Counted from the stretch's first letter, positions 1-8,769 are shown. The stretch: 12,181 bases of DNA from Saccoglossus kowalevskii (GCF_000003605.2 NW_003138339.1:42816-54996), one strand, 5' to 3'. Notes: generated by a model from the letters alone, not told the origin. Translations and numbers: made by a program.

Positions 1-120
1 CAATAAGCACTGATATCTACAAGGTATAACTTGTTCAACAGGGTGCAAATCCCACTGCTCTCCAGGCGTTAAATTGTATTAATGTTATGTGCTGTTCGTC
101 TCTGGTTATCAATTTGTGAT
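1..120 (+). repeat. Possible SINE remnant (B-box-like)
   Basis: GGTGCAAATCC at about 41-51 resembles the RNA polymerase III B box of tRNA-derived SINEs (consensus GGTTCRANTCC). It is followed by non-coding, moderately GC-containing sequence unlike the AT-rich flank. No A box, tail or target-site duplication is visible, and the window edge cuts it. This is a weak call resting on one motif. Confidence 0.2.
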
Positions 121-697
121 ATGTGTTGAGGGCACGCGTGGGGGAAAATGGGGATATTTAAAATGAAATAACATTTAACAAATTATATGTTATAATACAA
201 CCAGGAAGGAATACATCTTATATCAGAAAAAATGGGTTGATTAAAGCAAATTAAGTAATTAAACATGAACCTTTCATTGAAATTTGAAATTAATTAAAAG
301 TAATTTGCACAGATAAAATGATCGGGAAAACGCTATACTTATATTATTGAAACATTCTTGACGATTTTTTTAATTTTCGTGAACGGCATTTTGTGTACAC
401 ATAATCTAATAGCATTTATTAATTAAGTTCCAATAAAATTATATGAGTCATGCTCACGTTTATACAGGCGGGATAGCCATTGTGTGTTCACACACACACA
501 CACACACACCACACGCACGCACGCACGCACGCACAAATACAATTTTGAATCAAAGCAATGTTCAGTTTCGATTCAAGTCTAGCGGGTACTGTATGCATCG
601 CATATGCATTATATGCTGGGACATTAAATAATTCTTAATTTGACCATAGACAGTTATTTAAGTGCATCTACTAAATTCAAAGAAAATCATGATTTAA
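121..697 (-). other. Downstream flank, possible 3' UTR
   Basis: AT-rich sequence without a convincing ORF. If the terminal exon at 698-754 is real, this is the 3' UTR and flank. On the minus strand ATTAAA lies a few bases past the stop (about 690-695) and AATAAA near 417-422; either could act as a polyadenylation signal. The only strong structure otherwise is the microsatellite at 488-534. The small plus-strand ORF across 443-631 is dinucleotide-repeat translation and is not believed. Confidence 0.35.
488..534. repeat. CA and GCAC microsatellite
   Basis: An uninterrupted CA run of about 23 bases is followed, after a short CCACAC break, by five GCAC units. The sequence just left of it (CCATTGTGTGTTCACACAC) resembles one arm of the hairpin at 2970-3001, so it may be a remnant of the same element class. 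Confidence 0.9.
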
Positions 698-754
698 TTA
701 ATGTATGTTAACAGTATACACATATAACACTACATCACTAACGTCAAGCTCACC
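698..754 (-). CDS. Candidate terminal coding exon
   Basis: The minus strand has a strong acceptor, TCCTGTTCTGTCAG, ending at 755. It is followed in phase 0, as required by the donor at 891-890, by 18 codons, GELDVSDVVLYVYTVNIH, and a TAA stop at 700-698. ATTAAA follows closely. The implied intron (755-891) is 137 nt, the shortest in the model. For the call: strong acceptor, correct phase, and an opening GEL that echoes the EEGEL motifs. Against it: the codons read like AT-rich random sequence, and many phase-0 frames stop by chance. The true last exon may lie beyond base 1. Confidence 0.35.
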   Translation of the reverse strand, partial: GELDVSDVVLYVYTVNIH

Positions 755-891
755 CTGACAGAACAGGATTAAATTTGCCAATGATAATTTAATGCAGAGG
801 CAAATTTGGCCTAAATTATATTACAAGTTATATTATAGCTGAACTGTATTACATGACAATAAAAGAAATGAAAAAGAATTTGCACAATTAC

Positions 892-1348
892 CTGTTGCTG
901 TGGTGAATGTTGTTGCTGTTCTTGCTGCTGCTGCTGTTGCTGCACAATTTGTTGCTGTAGTACCTGAAGCTGCTGCTCCCGCTGTTGCAACATTTGTTGG
1001 CGCTGCTGCTGTTGTTCTTGCTGCTGCTGTAGCTGCTGCTGTTGTTGCACTAGCTGCTGCTGAAATTGTTGCTGTTGTTGTTGCTGTTCTTTCAACTGAT
1101 GTTGATGTTGCAGTAGCTCCTGCCAATGTTGCTGAAGCTGCTGTTGTTGCTCGTGCCATAGTTGACGTGCCTGCTGTTGTTGCTCCTGCTGCTGATCCAG
1201 CTGCTGTTGTCGCCATAGTCGCTGTTGTTGCTGTAGATGTTCTTGGATGTGTTGTTGGTGGTGTTGCTGCTGTTGTAGATGTTGTTGTACTCGCTGCAAA
1301 TGTCCTGCTCTCCGTGTTAGATGTTGCCACTGCGTATATAGGCGGTTC

Positions 1349-1380
<32 letters not shown>

Positions 1381-1467
1381 GTGCTGCTGGTCTCCACGTT
1401 CTGGGAGTTCACCTTCTTCTCGTTGCTCCCGAATTTCACCTTCTTCTGCTTGTTCCTGTTCTTCATC
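892..1467 (-). CDS. Exon: EEGEI/EEGEL module plus Gln-rich tail
   Basis: This 576-nt exon has phase 0 at both ends. Its acceptor ends ATACAAG at 1468 and its donor is CAG/GTAATT at 891. It opens DEEQEQAEEGEIREQREEGE-L, with EEGEI and EEGEL nine residues apart, then PERGD. An 11-Gln run and the unique stretch NRLYTQWQHLTRRAGHLQR follow. Roughly 130 residues of glutamine blocks broken by regularly spaced L, H, W, R and E complete the exon; about half of all 192 residues are Gln. Almost no Pro or Gly occurs in the tail, so helix or coiled coil is likely, as in Gln-rich transcription coactivators (inference from composition). If the donor were not used, translation would stop at 811. Long ORFs in other frames here (poly-Ala, poly-Thr, poly-Cys) are shadows of the CAG repeat. 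Confidence 0.85.
1360..1380 (-). repeat. Pure CAG run (7 units) in coding exon
   Basis: Seven uninterrupted CTG units on the plus strand are CAG in the transcript, inside the 11-Gln run. Other glutamine blocks in the exon mix CAG with CAA, which limits slippage. This is the part most likely to vary in length between alleles. Confidence 0.9.
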
Positions 1468-1727
1468 CTTGTATTGAATTAATTATTGCGTATTAAAGTA
1501 GATTTTAAAAAGTAATCTTGAGCATCAAATGTTACTTATCATTTCATCTTTCATTCAAACTCTGCAGCTTATATTTAACAGGTATCTAGTAATTAGAGTT
1601 ATTCGTAATAACTGGAAAACAGTGATGAAATTCAAACATAAACGAATAATTATCGTTCCCAAAATAATTTTTATAATATTTTTATGCTTAAGTACACTTA
1701 AACGAATACATTACTAGTTCTACATAC

Positions 1728-1748
1728 CGTCGATTCCTCTAATCTTGG
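1728..1748 (-). CDS. 21-nt microexon, PRLEEST
   Basis: The acceptor TTTTTGTTTTTAG precedes 1748 and the donor ACG/GTATGT follows 1728. Phase 0-0 gives PRLEEST, which joins directly to DEEQEQ of exon 1467-892. Its twin at 5885-5905 has the same length, phase and first five residues (PRLEE). In either other phase the next exon would hit an early stop, which fixes the frame. The 260-nt intron between it and the Gln-rich exon (1468-1727) shows nothing notable. Confidence 0.8.
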
Positions 1749-2893
1749 CTAAAAACAAAAATGATATTATTACGTCAATATAAATAACAAGCATATATAT
1801 ACTTCAGATGTTCATTGATGCTATACCATAACATAATTTAATAAACAATCTGCGCAATGTAACAGACCATTTATGTACCAAGTTTCATTGAAATGTGATC
1901 AGAACCAATAAATTATGAATTAAAATGCTAATTATATGCTAACAGATTTTAACCCAAAGCTAATCAGATTTCTACATTGTCCTAGAGCATCGTTTGTACT
2001 AAATCACATTAAAATGGAATAATTAGTACTTTAGATTTCAGTGTGAAAGTTGGTTAATTATTCAAACTAGGTGAGTAATATGAACAGATATCAACCCAAA
2101 ATTAATCAAGTCTGTATATTGTCCTAGAGCATCCATGTAGAAAGTTTCATTGAAATGTTATGATGAGTACTTGAGATATCAGTGTGAAAGTTGAAAATTG
2201 ATTAATTATAGAAATTAGGTGATTAAATGCATACATATATACCGAAAACTAATTGGCTCTCTGCATAGTTTAGATTCAATTAATGTGATGATTAGAACTC
2301 GAGGCATCAGTGGAAAAACTGAAATCTAATTATGCAAATTATGTGATTATTATGCACAAGTATTTATCCCAAAACAATCGATCTCTGCATAGTCCTTGAG
2401 TATCTATGTACCAAGAGTCATTGGAATGTAATGCTTACTACTTGAAATATCAAAAGCTGAAAATTAATTATGCAAATTAGGTGATTAATATGTACTAATA
2501 TTACCCTAAAAACTATCAGGTTTGTGCATTGTCCTATTACATCTAGGTACCAAATCTCATTGAAATGTGATGATTAGTACTTGAGATATCAGTGGAAAAG
2601 CCGAAAATGTACTAATTATTATGCAAATCAGGTAATTAATATGTACACATTTTCACCTAAAATTATTCAAAATCTATGCATAAGTTCAGAGCATCTTTGT
2701 ACCAAGTTTCTTCAAAAATCTAACGAGTGGTTCTTTAGTCATGGAACAGCTAACATGAGCTAATTATCAAATTAGGTAATTAATATGCATGGTTACTACA
2801 AAAACCTAATCAAGTCTGCATTGAGCCAGAATATCTATGCCCCAAATTTCATCAAAAACAGATGTATGGTTCTTGAGATATCAGTGGAACAGA

Positions 2894-2953
2894 CTGACGG
2901 ACACGAACACGGACACGGACACATACACACATACATACATACAGACAGACACA
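2894..2953. repeat. GGACAC / ACAT / ACAG microsatellite
   Basis: Short imperfect runs of GGACAC, ACAT and ACAG units sit between the last core repeat and the terminal hairpin of element 1. This corresponds in position to the GGAC tract at 9045-9096 of element 2. Confidence 0.85.
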
Positions 2954-2969
2954 CCAACTTGCAAAGACT

Positions 2970-3001
2970 GACTCCCATTGTGTGCTTCGCACACGGGAGT
3001 C
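2970..3001. repeat. Terminal hairpin of element 1
   Basis: GACTCCC..GTGTGC pairs with GCACAC.GGGAGTC across a TTC loop, with a small bulge (ATT against G). It ends the repeat element and is followed by ATAAATGG. A 3' stem-loop is characteristic of Helitron/Helentron relatives. Confidence 0.75.
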
Positions 3002-3276
3002 ATAAATGGTATGTGTGTAAGTATGAAAGGTCTAGCCAGCTCACATTTTTTAAACTCTAAAAAACAGTCAAACAGAATGAAAACTAAAAACTAAAAAATA
3101 ATACCAGCTTGAAGAATATTTGTTGCTTTCAAATTTCGCCAAAGCCATGCTTAAGTTTTACCGATAAATGCAGAATAAATCAAGAAAACTACACAAATTG
3201 ACTCCATTTATGAATAATTAACGGTTGCCCGTAAGCACGGCACAGTTGGAGGCGTGGCCTATTCAGAATGTGTCAA

Positions 3277-3365
3277 CCAATCACAAGACTGGTTACGAAC
3301 CAGTTGAGCGAGGCTTATAACCCAGTCTTAAACTCTGTGTTGTTCGTAACCAGTCTGGTGATTGG
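3277..3365. repeat. Long palindrome, 24-bp arms
   Basis: Arms 3277-3300 and 3342-3365 are inverted copies matching at 23 of 24 positions, around a 41-base loop. Each arm ends outward in CCAAT (CCAATCAC on the left, GTGATTGG on the right). GGCGTGGCC lies left and GATATAATTTA right. Inside the left arm and loop, ACTGGTTACGAACCAGT is itself a small palindrome. It is most simply a foldback MITE core, though no target-site duplication was seen. The CCAAT and TATA-like words could be coincidental. Confidence 0.8.
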
Positions 3366-3790
3366 CTGATATAATTTATCTCAAGCTGTAATGTGCAAAT
3401 GTGTTCTGATATAATTTAATTGTGCATGTCATTTTCCAATACAATGCCGATATGCAGAATATAACATGTTTGGTTTCACCATGATAGAGATATAGATATA
3501 TACGAAGTTCTATACAATATATTTTTTCCCGAATTAAGATACGAGATAAATGTCGTAGAGATGAACACCATGCAATATTGGTATGGTGACCGGGCTATTA
3601 AGGTCAGTTCTAGGTAGATCACAGAACGGCTAAAGTATCTTTCAAGGAGATAAGACACGCACGTTTCCCGAAACATGTTAAATTTACACATCATAAGGCA
3701 AGTCTGAGCAAGAGAACACACTATCACGCCTACAAGTTTGTAATAACCCAAACGGAATTAATAGTAACATGAATATAGGGTGGCACTTAC

Positions 3791-3816
3791 CCGTTTAGGT
3801 GTACTTGCATTTTCCC
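3791..3816 (-). CDS. 26-nt microexon, (G)ENASTPKR
   Basis: Acceptor TTATTTTATTAG precedes 3816 and donor CGG/GTAAGT follows 3791. It enters in phase 1, completing GGG with the last base of exon 4735-4709, and leaves in phase 0. The residues are G then ENASTPKR. It is the only small exon found between 4709 and 1748 that converts phase 1 to 0, which the model requires. It equals the 26-nt exon at 7323-7348 in length and phase. Confidence 0.75.
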
Positions 3817-4708
3817 CTAATAAAATAACAGAAATGATTTTCAACTGACTTACATCACACAAAATGATTTTCAAGTACTGTACTCAAGAAAAAAATGTGT
3901 CCACTTGATCGTAAATTAAACTTGTACTAAAATACGAACACAAATTTCGAAATTTAAATGCATTACGATACAGTGTAATAACACTTTGTAATCATAATCA
4001 TGAGCCTTGTCATTCCAATGATGATCATCATACCTTTCGATCAATTGTTAGATATTCACCATTTCAAGTACATAACATGCTTTATAGCACTAGTAAAAAT
4101 AACTAAAGCCATTTGGAGTGTATATTGTCCCTTGTTTTGACTAATATCAACTAAATACCAACAAAGTAAAGTAATATGTTAATGATCCAAAGAATTGTTT
4201 CATTCCATAAAACTTACGCTATATTCTGGACAGTAAATATGCTCCAAATTATCCACTGTACGATTTTAAAACCTGATTGTAAACTTTTTGTTATAACTTT
4301 CTGCTGTCAACTATGGTGCTCCTTTCGGAAGTCGAACCTTAATGCTTTGCGTGTATTTTATAATAACTTGTTTCGCCGTTTTTTGTTTCATTACTCGTGT
4401 GATTAGTGTAAATCATATGTTTGTATACAATCATGTCAAGTCTTTTTACGAATTTTTTTAGAAATCTGTATTTAAATTTAGAGAGCGTATATACACCTCT
4501 GATAACAGTCTTTTGTGAGCTTATGTAACTCTGATGTCCGTTGGCAGTCTGCCTTGGAATAATATTTTGTACTATTAAATGTTGCCATACACACACTGAC
4601 CTATATACATATACATTTTGTTCATTTACTTGTTTATTTGTCATACTAGTTTTATATGGACTTTCAAATCCTTGACAGTCTGAAATAAAGAAAAATAATA
4701 TTACTCAC
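3817..4708 (-). other. Intron, 892 nt
   Basis: AT-rich. It contains a perfect 14-bp palindrome ATGATGATCATCAT at 4018-4031, a duplicated aaatgattttcaa word near 3832 and 3862, and one member of a dispersed repeat pair (4225-4260). The ORFs across 4176-4406 and 4339-4644 are not supported. A strong donor-like GTAAGT on the minus strand near 3855 does not give an in-frame exon. Confidence 0.65.
4225..4260 (+). repeat. Dispersed repeat copy A
   Basis: TCTGGACAGTAAATATGCTC and the bases after it match 9405-9439 with few differences (shared core ATATGCTCCAAAT, then CC and GTA). Upstream ATAAAAC is also shared. This is probably two old copies of one short repeat. Confidence 0.45.
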
Positions 4709-4735
4709 CTTCGTCGTTGTGTTGACGCTTTCGAC
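4709..4735 (-). CDS. 27-nt microexon, (G)RKRQHNDE
   Basis: Acceptor GTTTTGTTTCAG and donor GAAG/GTGAGT are both near consensus. Phase 1-1: its first two bases complete GGT (Gly) with exon 5562-5499, and its last base opens GGG (Gly) with exon 3816-3791. It encodes G-RKRQHNDE, a basic RKR cluster directly after the acidic EEGEI pair that could be part of a nuclear-localisation patch (inference). It lies between the two copies of the duplicated exon triplet. Confidence 0.8.
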
Positions 4736-5498
4736 CTGAAACAAAACAAAGTAATTATCAAAGGTATGTTGGAGAAACTAAAGTTTTACACGATGCATTT
4801 AGCTGTTAAACAGATCCGAGATTTGTACCAATAAATCACGAATAGCAGCATTATATTTACTAATTGTCTGATACAGTTGAAATAGTTTTCAGCCAAGGTC
4901 GCTAGTACTAAGTTTTAATCAAATGTTTGTAGTTACTTTACAAACAAAGAAAATATTATTACAAACTATATTACACTATATTACAAGTCTATACTTCAAT
5001 CTATACATATACTAATTTATATATGCTACACAGTCATTTTGCTTAACTTCAAACTTATACATCAGCCGTATATTGCTGCTCAATTTCGGGCCACACGATG
5101 ACTGCTGCTTGCTCAAAGAAAACATTGTGCAGTCAACCAGTTTCCACCGTCAATGTCAGACCCCAATTGTATACACAAGTAACTGTCGATGTAACTTCCA
5201 AATTGTATACACATCACACTACTGATAACATTATCCCCACTTGCATACTCTTATCATAACCGCTGGTCACCACTTATATACTTTATTTATATTTCGTATC
5301 ATTTAAACTATACAATTATATAAACTTTACATTGTTCGAAATGTTTCTCCAAGTTAAATATTACGGAGTTTTCACTACATAATGTGAGTACAGGTGTTCT
5401 GCGTCATATCCCAAATGTGATGCATCCCATCAAAATAAACCCCAAGTATACCACATCTTGGGGTTTATCATCATCACTTTAAATGCCCACAAACGTAC
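4736..5498 (-). other. Intron, 763 nt
   Basis: No gene-like content. It contains two direct copies of the word aattgtatacaca near 5165 and 5200, and the perfect hairpin at 5435-5468 close to the donor. Confidence 0.65.
5435..5468. promoter_or_regulatory. Perfect 12-bp intronic hairpin
   Basis: ATAAACCCCAAG (5435-5446) and CTTGGGGTTTAT (5457-5468) are perfect inverted copies around a 10-base loop. In the transcript it starts 30 nt after the 5' splice site of the EEGEI exon. It could influence splicing of this small exon; that is inference from position. Confidence 0.6.
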
Positions 5499-5562
5499 CT
5501 ATTTCGCCTTCTTCTAAATCTGATACTATTTCACCCTCTTCTGATTCAGAAAATTCAGTTTC
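5499..5562 (-). CDS. 64-nt exon, paired EEGEI motifs
   Basis: Acceptor TTTCTATACCAG precedes 5562 and donor ATAG/GTACGT follows 5499. It enters in phase 0 and leaves in phase 1. The 21 residues are ETEFSESEEGEI then VSDLEEGEI, so two EEGEI motifs lie exactly nine residues apart, as in the start of exon 1467-892. Serines next to acidic residues (SES, VSD) look like casein kinase 2-type sites. Acidic EEGE[I/L] stretches occur in several nuclear RNA-processing proteins, but no family is assigned. Confidence 0.85.
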
Positions 5563-5608
5563 CTGGTATAGAAATAATCAGAACAGATTGTTATCAAGGC
5601 CGAATAAT

Positions 5609-5626
5609 AGGTGTACGTGTACACCT
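5609..5626. repeat. Short inverted repeat AGGTGTAC/GTACACCT
   Basis: Eight-base arms around GT in the 322-nt intron 5563-5884. No function is evident. Confidence 0.6.
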
Positions 5627-5884
5627 TTCACTGCATGTTTCTTCATCTTCCATGTCATCTGATCATGTGGCACTTCCCCTGCACCTTCGAATTCCCTCAC
5701 TGCAAATTCCATTTCACAGATATCTGATAATTAGCTGCATAACAGCGATACTGATAATTAACAAAATAACATTCGATCATAAGCCAATGAGATACAACTT
5801 CCTTAAATAAATGTTATTTAACTTAGACATGGATGTGTAGGCATTGTCTTCACACACATGACAGTAATGTAACGTATTACATAC

Positions 5885-5905
5885 CTTGGCTTCTTCCAGC
5901 CTTGG
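5885..5905 (-). CDS. 21-nt microexon, PRLEEAK
   Basis: Acceptor GTTTTTTTTTCAG precedes 5905 and donor CCAAG/GTATGT follows 5885. Phase 0-0 gives PRLEEAK, between Y-Q of exon 7348-7323 and E-T of exon 5562-5499. It is the twin of 1728-1748: same length and phase, five identical leading residues, 13 of 21 bases identical, and the same GTATGT donor. Confidence 0.85.
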
Positions 5906-7322
5906 CTGAAAAAAAAACGCGTATATTGAATTAATATGGTAGTAAATAAATATAAACACACATTTGAATATATGCCATGCCAATACCTTTAAAGGAAAGG
6001 TCAAGGCTAACAATACTCCCAGATAAAAGCTCTGTAAATGCAAGATCATGCAATTTACAGTTTTCTATATCACTTTTCATTCTCTAGATATTAAACTTTT
6101 CATCAATTTGTGTAGTTCGTTATCTTGATTCTTCAGCAAAGGATTATGGGTAAAGTATGACAGAATCTGTTGTCAGAAATTGAGAAAATGATTCATCTAC
6201 AACTTCAAAAGCATACATGTACTGGCGCCAAACATGCTTATAAAATAGTTGTCATGGAAACAGAACTGAAAATATTTACTTTTGTGTTTTTTTTACAAAA
6301 TGCTCAAATTTCCTTATATTGTATATAGGTTATATATTGTAGTAGGTTATATAGGAGATATATTACCTATTGGCCACAGAAAGGGGACAAAATCTTGTCA
6401 TTCTATATTACACGACTAAAATAACGATTTTTATTTATGTGTGTTTGTAACATTCTAATTTCTATTACTATAATTATATGCACGAGTAATATGCACAACG
6501 AAAATTTGAACTAATTCGCATCAGTATTTCTCATGTTGTATATGAAATCCTTCTCAATGAACAGATTCTATGATGTCATACTTTACCCAAAATCCTTTGT
6601 TTGAATTCTCCTGCATTTTTAGAGCTTTTTCTTGAGGGGTCATGTTGTTTGGCACGGCTTTTCCTTTAAGAACATAATAAACGACACTGATGCTAAGCAA
6701 AGTCCACATCAAGCGTCAAATTAAATATGTCACCTAGGATTTAATGTTTTATTGTGAAGAAATACTATGTTTGATTTGTTCCATTTACCTAATGTACATT
6801 ATAAAAAATATTAATAACAAGAAGAACCGTTTGTTAAAGGTGTTGAACGCATTCGACAGTGATGATTAAAAGCAACTACATTGACAAATCAGTCGGTACG
6901 TAGCCTTAGGCATATGCACGATTTCATTCCTTGACACAATCGTATAGACTAACACAAGAGTATCAATTTTCACCAAAATCAGATTTTAAAACAAAAATTT
7001 TTGTCTTACTGCCATCTTTTATCGGATCGTATAATGTATGCATGGTCCAGGCATGTCTAAATTCATAATATTATAATGTGATATTTCCCATAGTTGGCGT
7101 TTCATTACTACCAACTAGTATACTACACTAAAGTGCTTTACATCATAACTTAATACATCATAATCAATCATATTTAACTCATTATGCAAATAGCATTGTC
7201 AGTCCATACATTCTGCTTATAATGGTGTACATAAACTTAGTGCTAAACACGGGCAATGACTTGTAACACATTATCAGATTCAAAATTAAAACGTAGGATG
7301 AATATAAGCACTGAACACGTAC
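5906..7322 (-). other. Intron, 1417 nt
   Basis: The first half is occupied by the inverted-repeat element 5993-6665. The remainder (6670-7322) is AT-rich with nothing recognised. The ORF across 5777-6049 merely reads through the 21-nt exon. Confidence 0.7.
5993..6665. mobile_element. MITE-like element, TTAA-flanked
   Basis: TTAA at 5989-5992 and 6666-6669 flank inverted ends: AGGAAAGGTCAAGGC on the left, and the reverse complement of the right end begins AGGAAAAGCCGTGCC. The inverted similarity continues inward through AAAGCTCT.AAATGCA to a strong block: CAAAGGATTATGGGTAAAGT at about 6136 against the reverse complement of ACTTTACCCAAAATCCTTTG near 6580, then AATCTGTT. The left arm carries about 70 extra bases between the blocks. 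A TTAA target suggests a piggyBac-like origin; a TA duplication (Tc1/mariner) fits equally well. It is non-coding. Confidence 0.65.
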
Positions 7323-7348
7323 TTGATATGCAAGAGCTGTAGGTGAAG
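7323..7348 (-). CDS. 26-nt microexon, (A)SPTALAYQ
   Basis: Acceptor TTTACTTTCAG precedes 7348 and donor TATCAA/GTACGT follows 7323. It enters in phase 1, completing GCT (Ala) with the last base of exon 9718-9647, and leaves in phase 0. The residues are A then SPTALAYQ. Length and phase match the exon at 3791-3816, although the residues have diverged. Confidence 0.75.
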
Positions 7349-8769
7349 CTGAAAGTAAAGAAAAATAGGTTAACTTATGTATCACAATATTACACAGCCT
7401 GAATTAACCCCTTTAACACCAGATCGACATTCATCATTTCCCTAAAAAACTAGCTCCTTTTGCGCCACAATTCTGCATTGTATTCAATTGAAGGTAATGT
7501 TTTCTTATAAAGCAAATATAGAGAGTCAGTAAGAAGAACATGTTTAAAACTAGTTTCTTTTTTTCATGGAAATGCCAAACGTTTAATTAAAAATTAGAGT
7601 ATGTATTTAGACATCGGATTGAAGATCCGTATTACCCACTCATACAATTATTTCGGCTCAAAAGGTTACAGAATCGAAAATGAAGAGACAACTCAATAAG
7701 TCAAATGTTAAAAGGAAACCACTACGGTTTGCAACAGGAAAGATTAGATGGATGTGCGCTGAGAATGGGATAGTATATAGGACCAGGAGCAATACGTCCC
7801 CTGGCAAGTGGGCAGAATATATTCAAATTTGCACGTCTGAACGTTTAGTCAACCATGGTAGACAAATCCACATTCATTCTGATGATGGGTGGATACGCTA
7901 ACCATTTCCCACTCATCAAGTATATAAATGCGGGAATGAAATATTCGATCAAAATGCAAAACAAATTGATGTGACTAGGTATAATTTTAAGTATTGTATC
8001 TGTACTACTGTGTATCAACAAAATAGGCCAAGGCCAAAGGAAAACTCAAGACACCCACTAAAAATAACTGATACGTGATATACATCAGTTAACCAATAAT
8101 GAGTAATGTTAATGCCAAGTTCGATTGAAACCAATCCAGGTATTCCTGAAAAACTTTCGATATTTTCAATTGTTGATTTTCACATTTTTGTGGACTAAAA
8201 TGAACCTTGATCGACCATTTTCAATTCAATCACAAACAAGCTATGTATGACACAGTTCCTGTTAGTTATCATTATGATTGACACTTGTATCTGATCGTCA
8301 AACAAGTACTTGTCCATATTGAGAGATATTGCTCTGGAACAGATTTCAAAATCAGACATTTTGAATACATGTATATATATAACATGATGTATAACGAATA
8401 TATAAAATTTGAATATAATCAGTCAAAACATTTAAGAGATATGGCTCTAGAAGCCCAATCATTAAAATGAAATGGCCACCAGTCAGCCATTTTGAATCTG
8501 ATCTGAAAAATAAAATGATGTGCATCAGGAACCCGTAATTTCTAATGTATGTACTAAGTTTGAACGAAATCCATCCATAAATGCCAGAAACGCTTGATAT
8601 TTGATGATTTATTAGCATACAAAATGGCCACCATTTGGCCATTTTTAATGGGATCGTCAAACCAATATACTGTACATCTATGACATTATGTATAATGGAT
8701 ATTAAAAATTTGAACATAATCAGTAAAAGCAAGTCAGACATATGGCACGAGAACCACATTCCTTAAAAC

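Larger units (their letters stand above)
1850..3005 (+). mobile_element. Pearl/HINE-like tandem-core element 1
   Basis: About seven or eight diverged units with a period near 140 bp run from about 1850 to 2893. Each contains versions of taccaagtttcattgaaatg, then agtacttgagatatcagtg, then aattatgcaaattaggtgat. Units are anchored near 2018, 2162, 2288, 2436, 2571, 2725 and 2870. A GGACAC/ACAT/ACAG microsatellite (2894-2953) and a short unique piece ending in a hairpin (2970-3001) follow. This order (tandem core, microsatellite, hairpin end) matches the known layout of molluscan pearl elements and Helentron-associated elements. No protein is encoded. The left border and target-site duplication were not resolved. 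Confidence 0.6.
1749..3790 (-). other. Intron, 2042 nt, repeat-filled
   Basis: This intron lies between the 26-nt exon 3816-3791 and the 21-nt exon 1748-1728. It holds the tandem-repeat element at about 1850-3005 and the palindrome at 3277-3365. The rest (3366-3790) is AT-rich with no recognised feature. The ORFs across 2581-2763, 2785-3060 and 3476-3751 have no coding character. Confidence 0.75.

Noticed and set aside
1-75. Alternative downstream exon on the minus strand (open frame WDLHPVEQVIPCRYQCLL)
   Set aside because: The acceptor CAG lacks a pyrimidine tract, and the stretch looks more like a SINE remnant. It is cut by the window edge.
900-1496. Long plus-strand ORF rich in Ala and Val, and minus-strand Thr/Ala and plus-strand Cys-rich frames
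   Set aside because: They are other registers of the CAG/CAA repeat. The Gln frame alone has splice sites in phase and non-repeat flanks matching the EEGE module.
3849-3885. Extra microexon before GTAAGT upstream of the 26-nt exon
   Set aside because: A strong donor word, but in the required phase the segment reads TGA before the donor.
1467-4735. Direct splice of the 27-nt exon to the Gln-rich exon
   Set aside because: Joining phase 1 to this acceptor gives an immediate TGA. The intervening 26-nt and 21-nt exons restore the frame.
7680-7901. 73-codon plus-strand ORF
   Set aside because: No splice context, family motif or neighbour supports it. It lies in an intron on the opposite strand, and a chance ORF is more likely.
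8352-8759. 135-codon minus-strand ORF
   Set aside because: It lies within the tandem units of element 2 and reads as repeat translation with no protein-like features.
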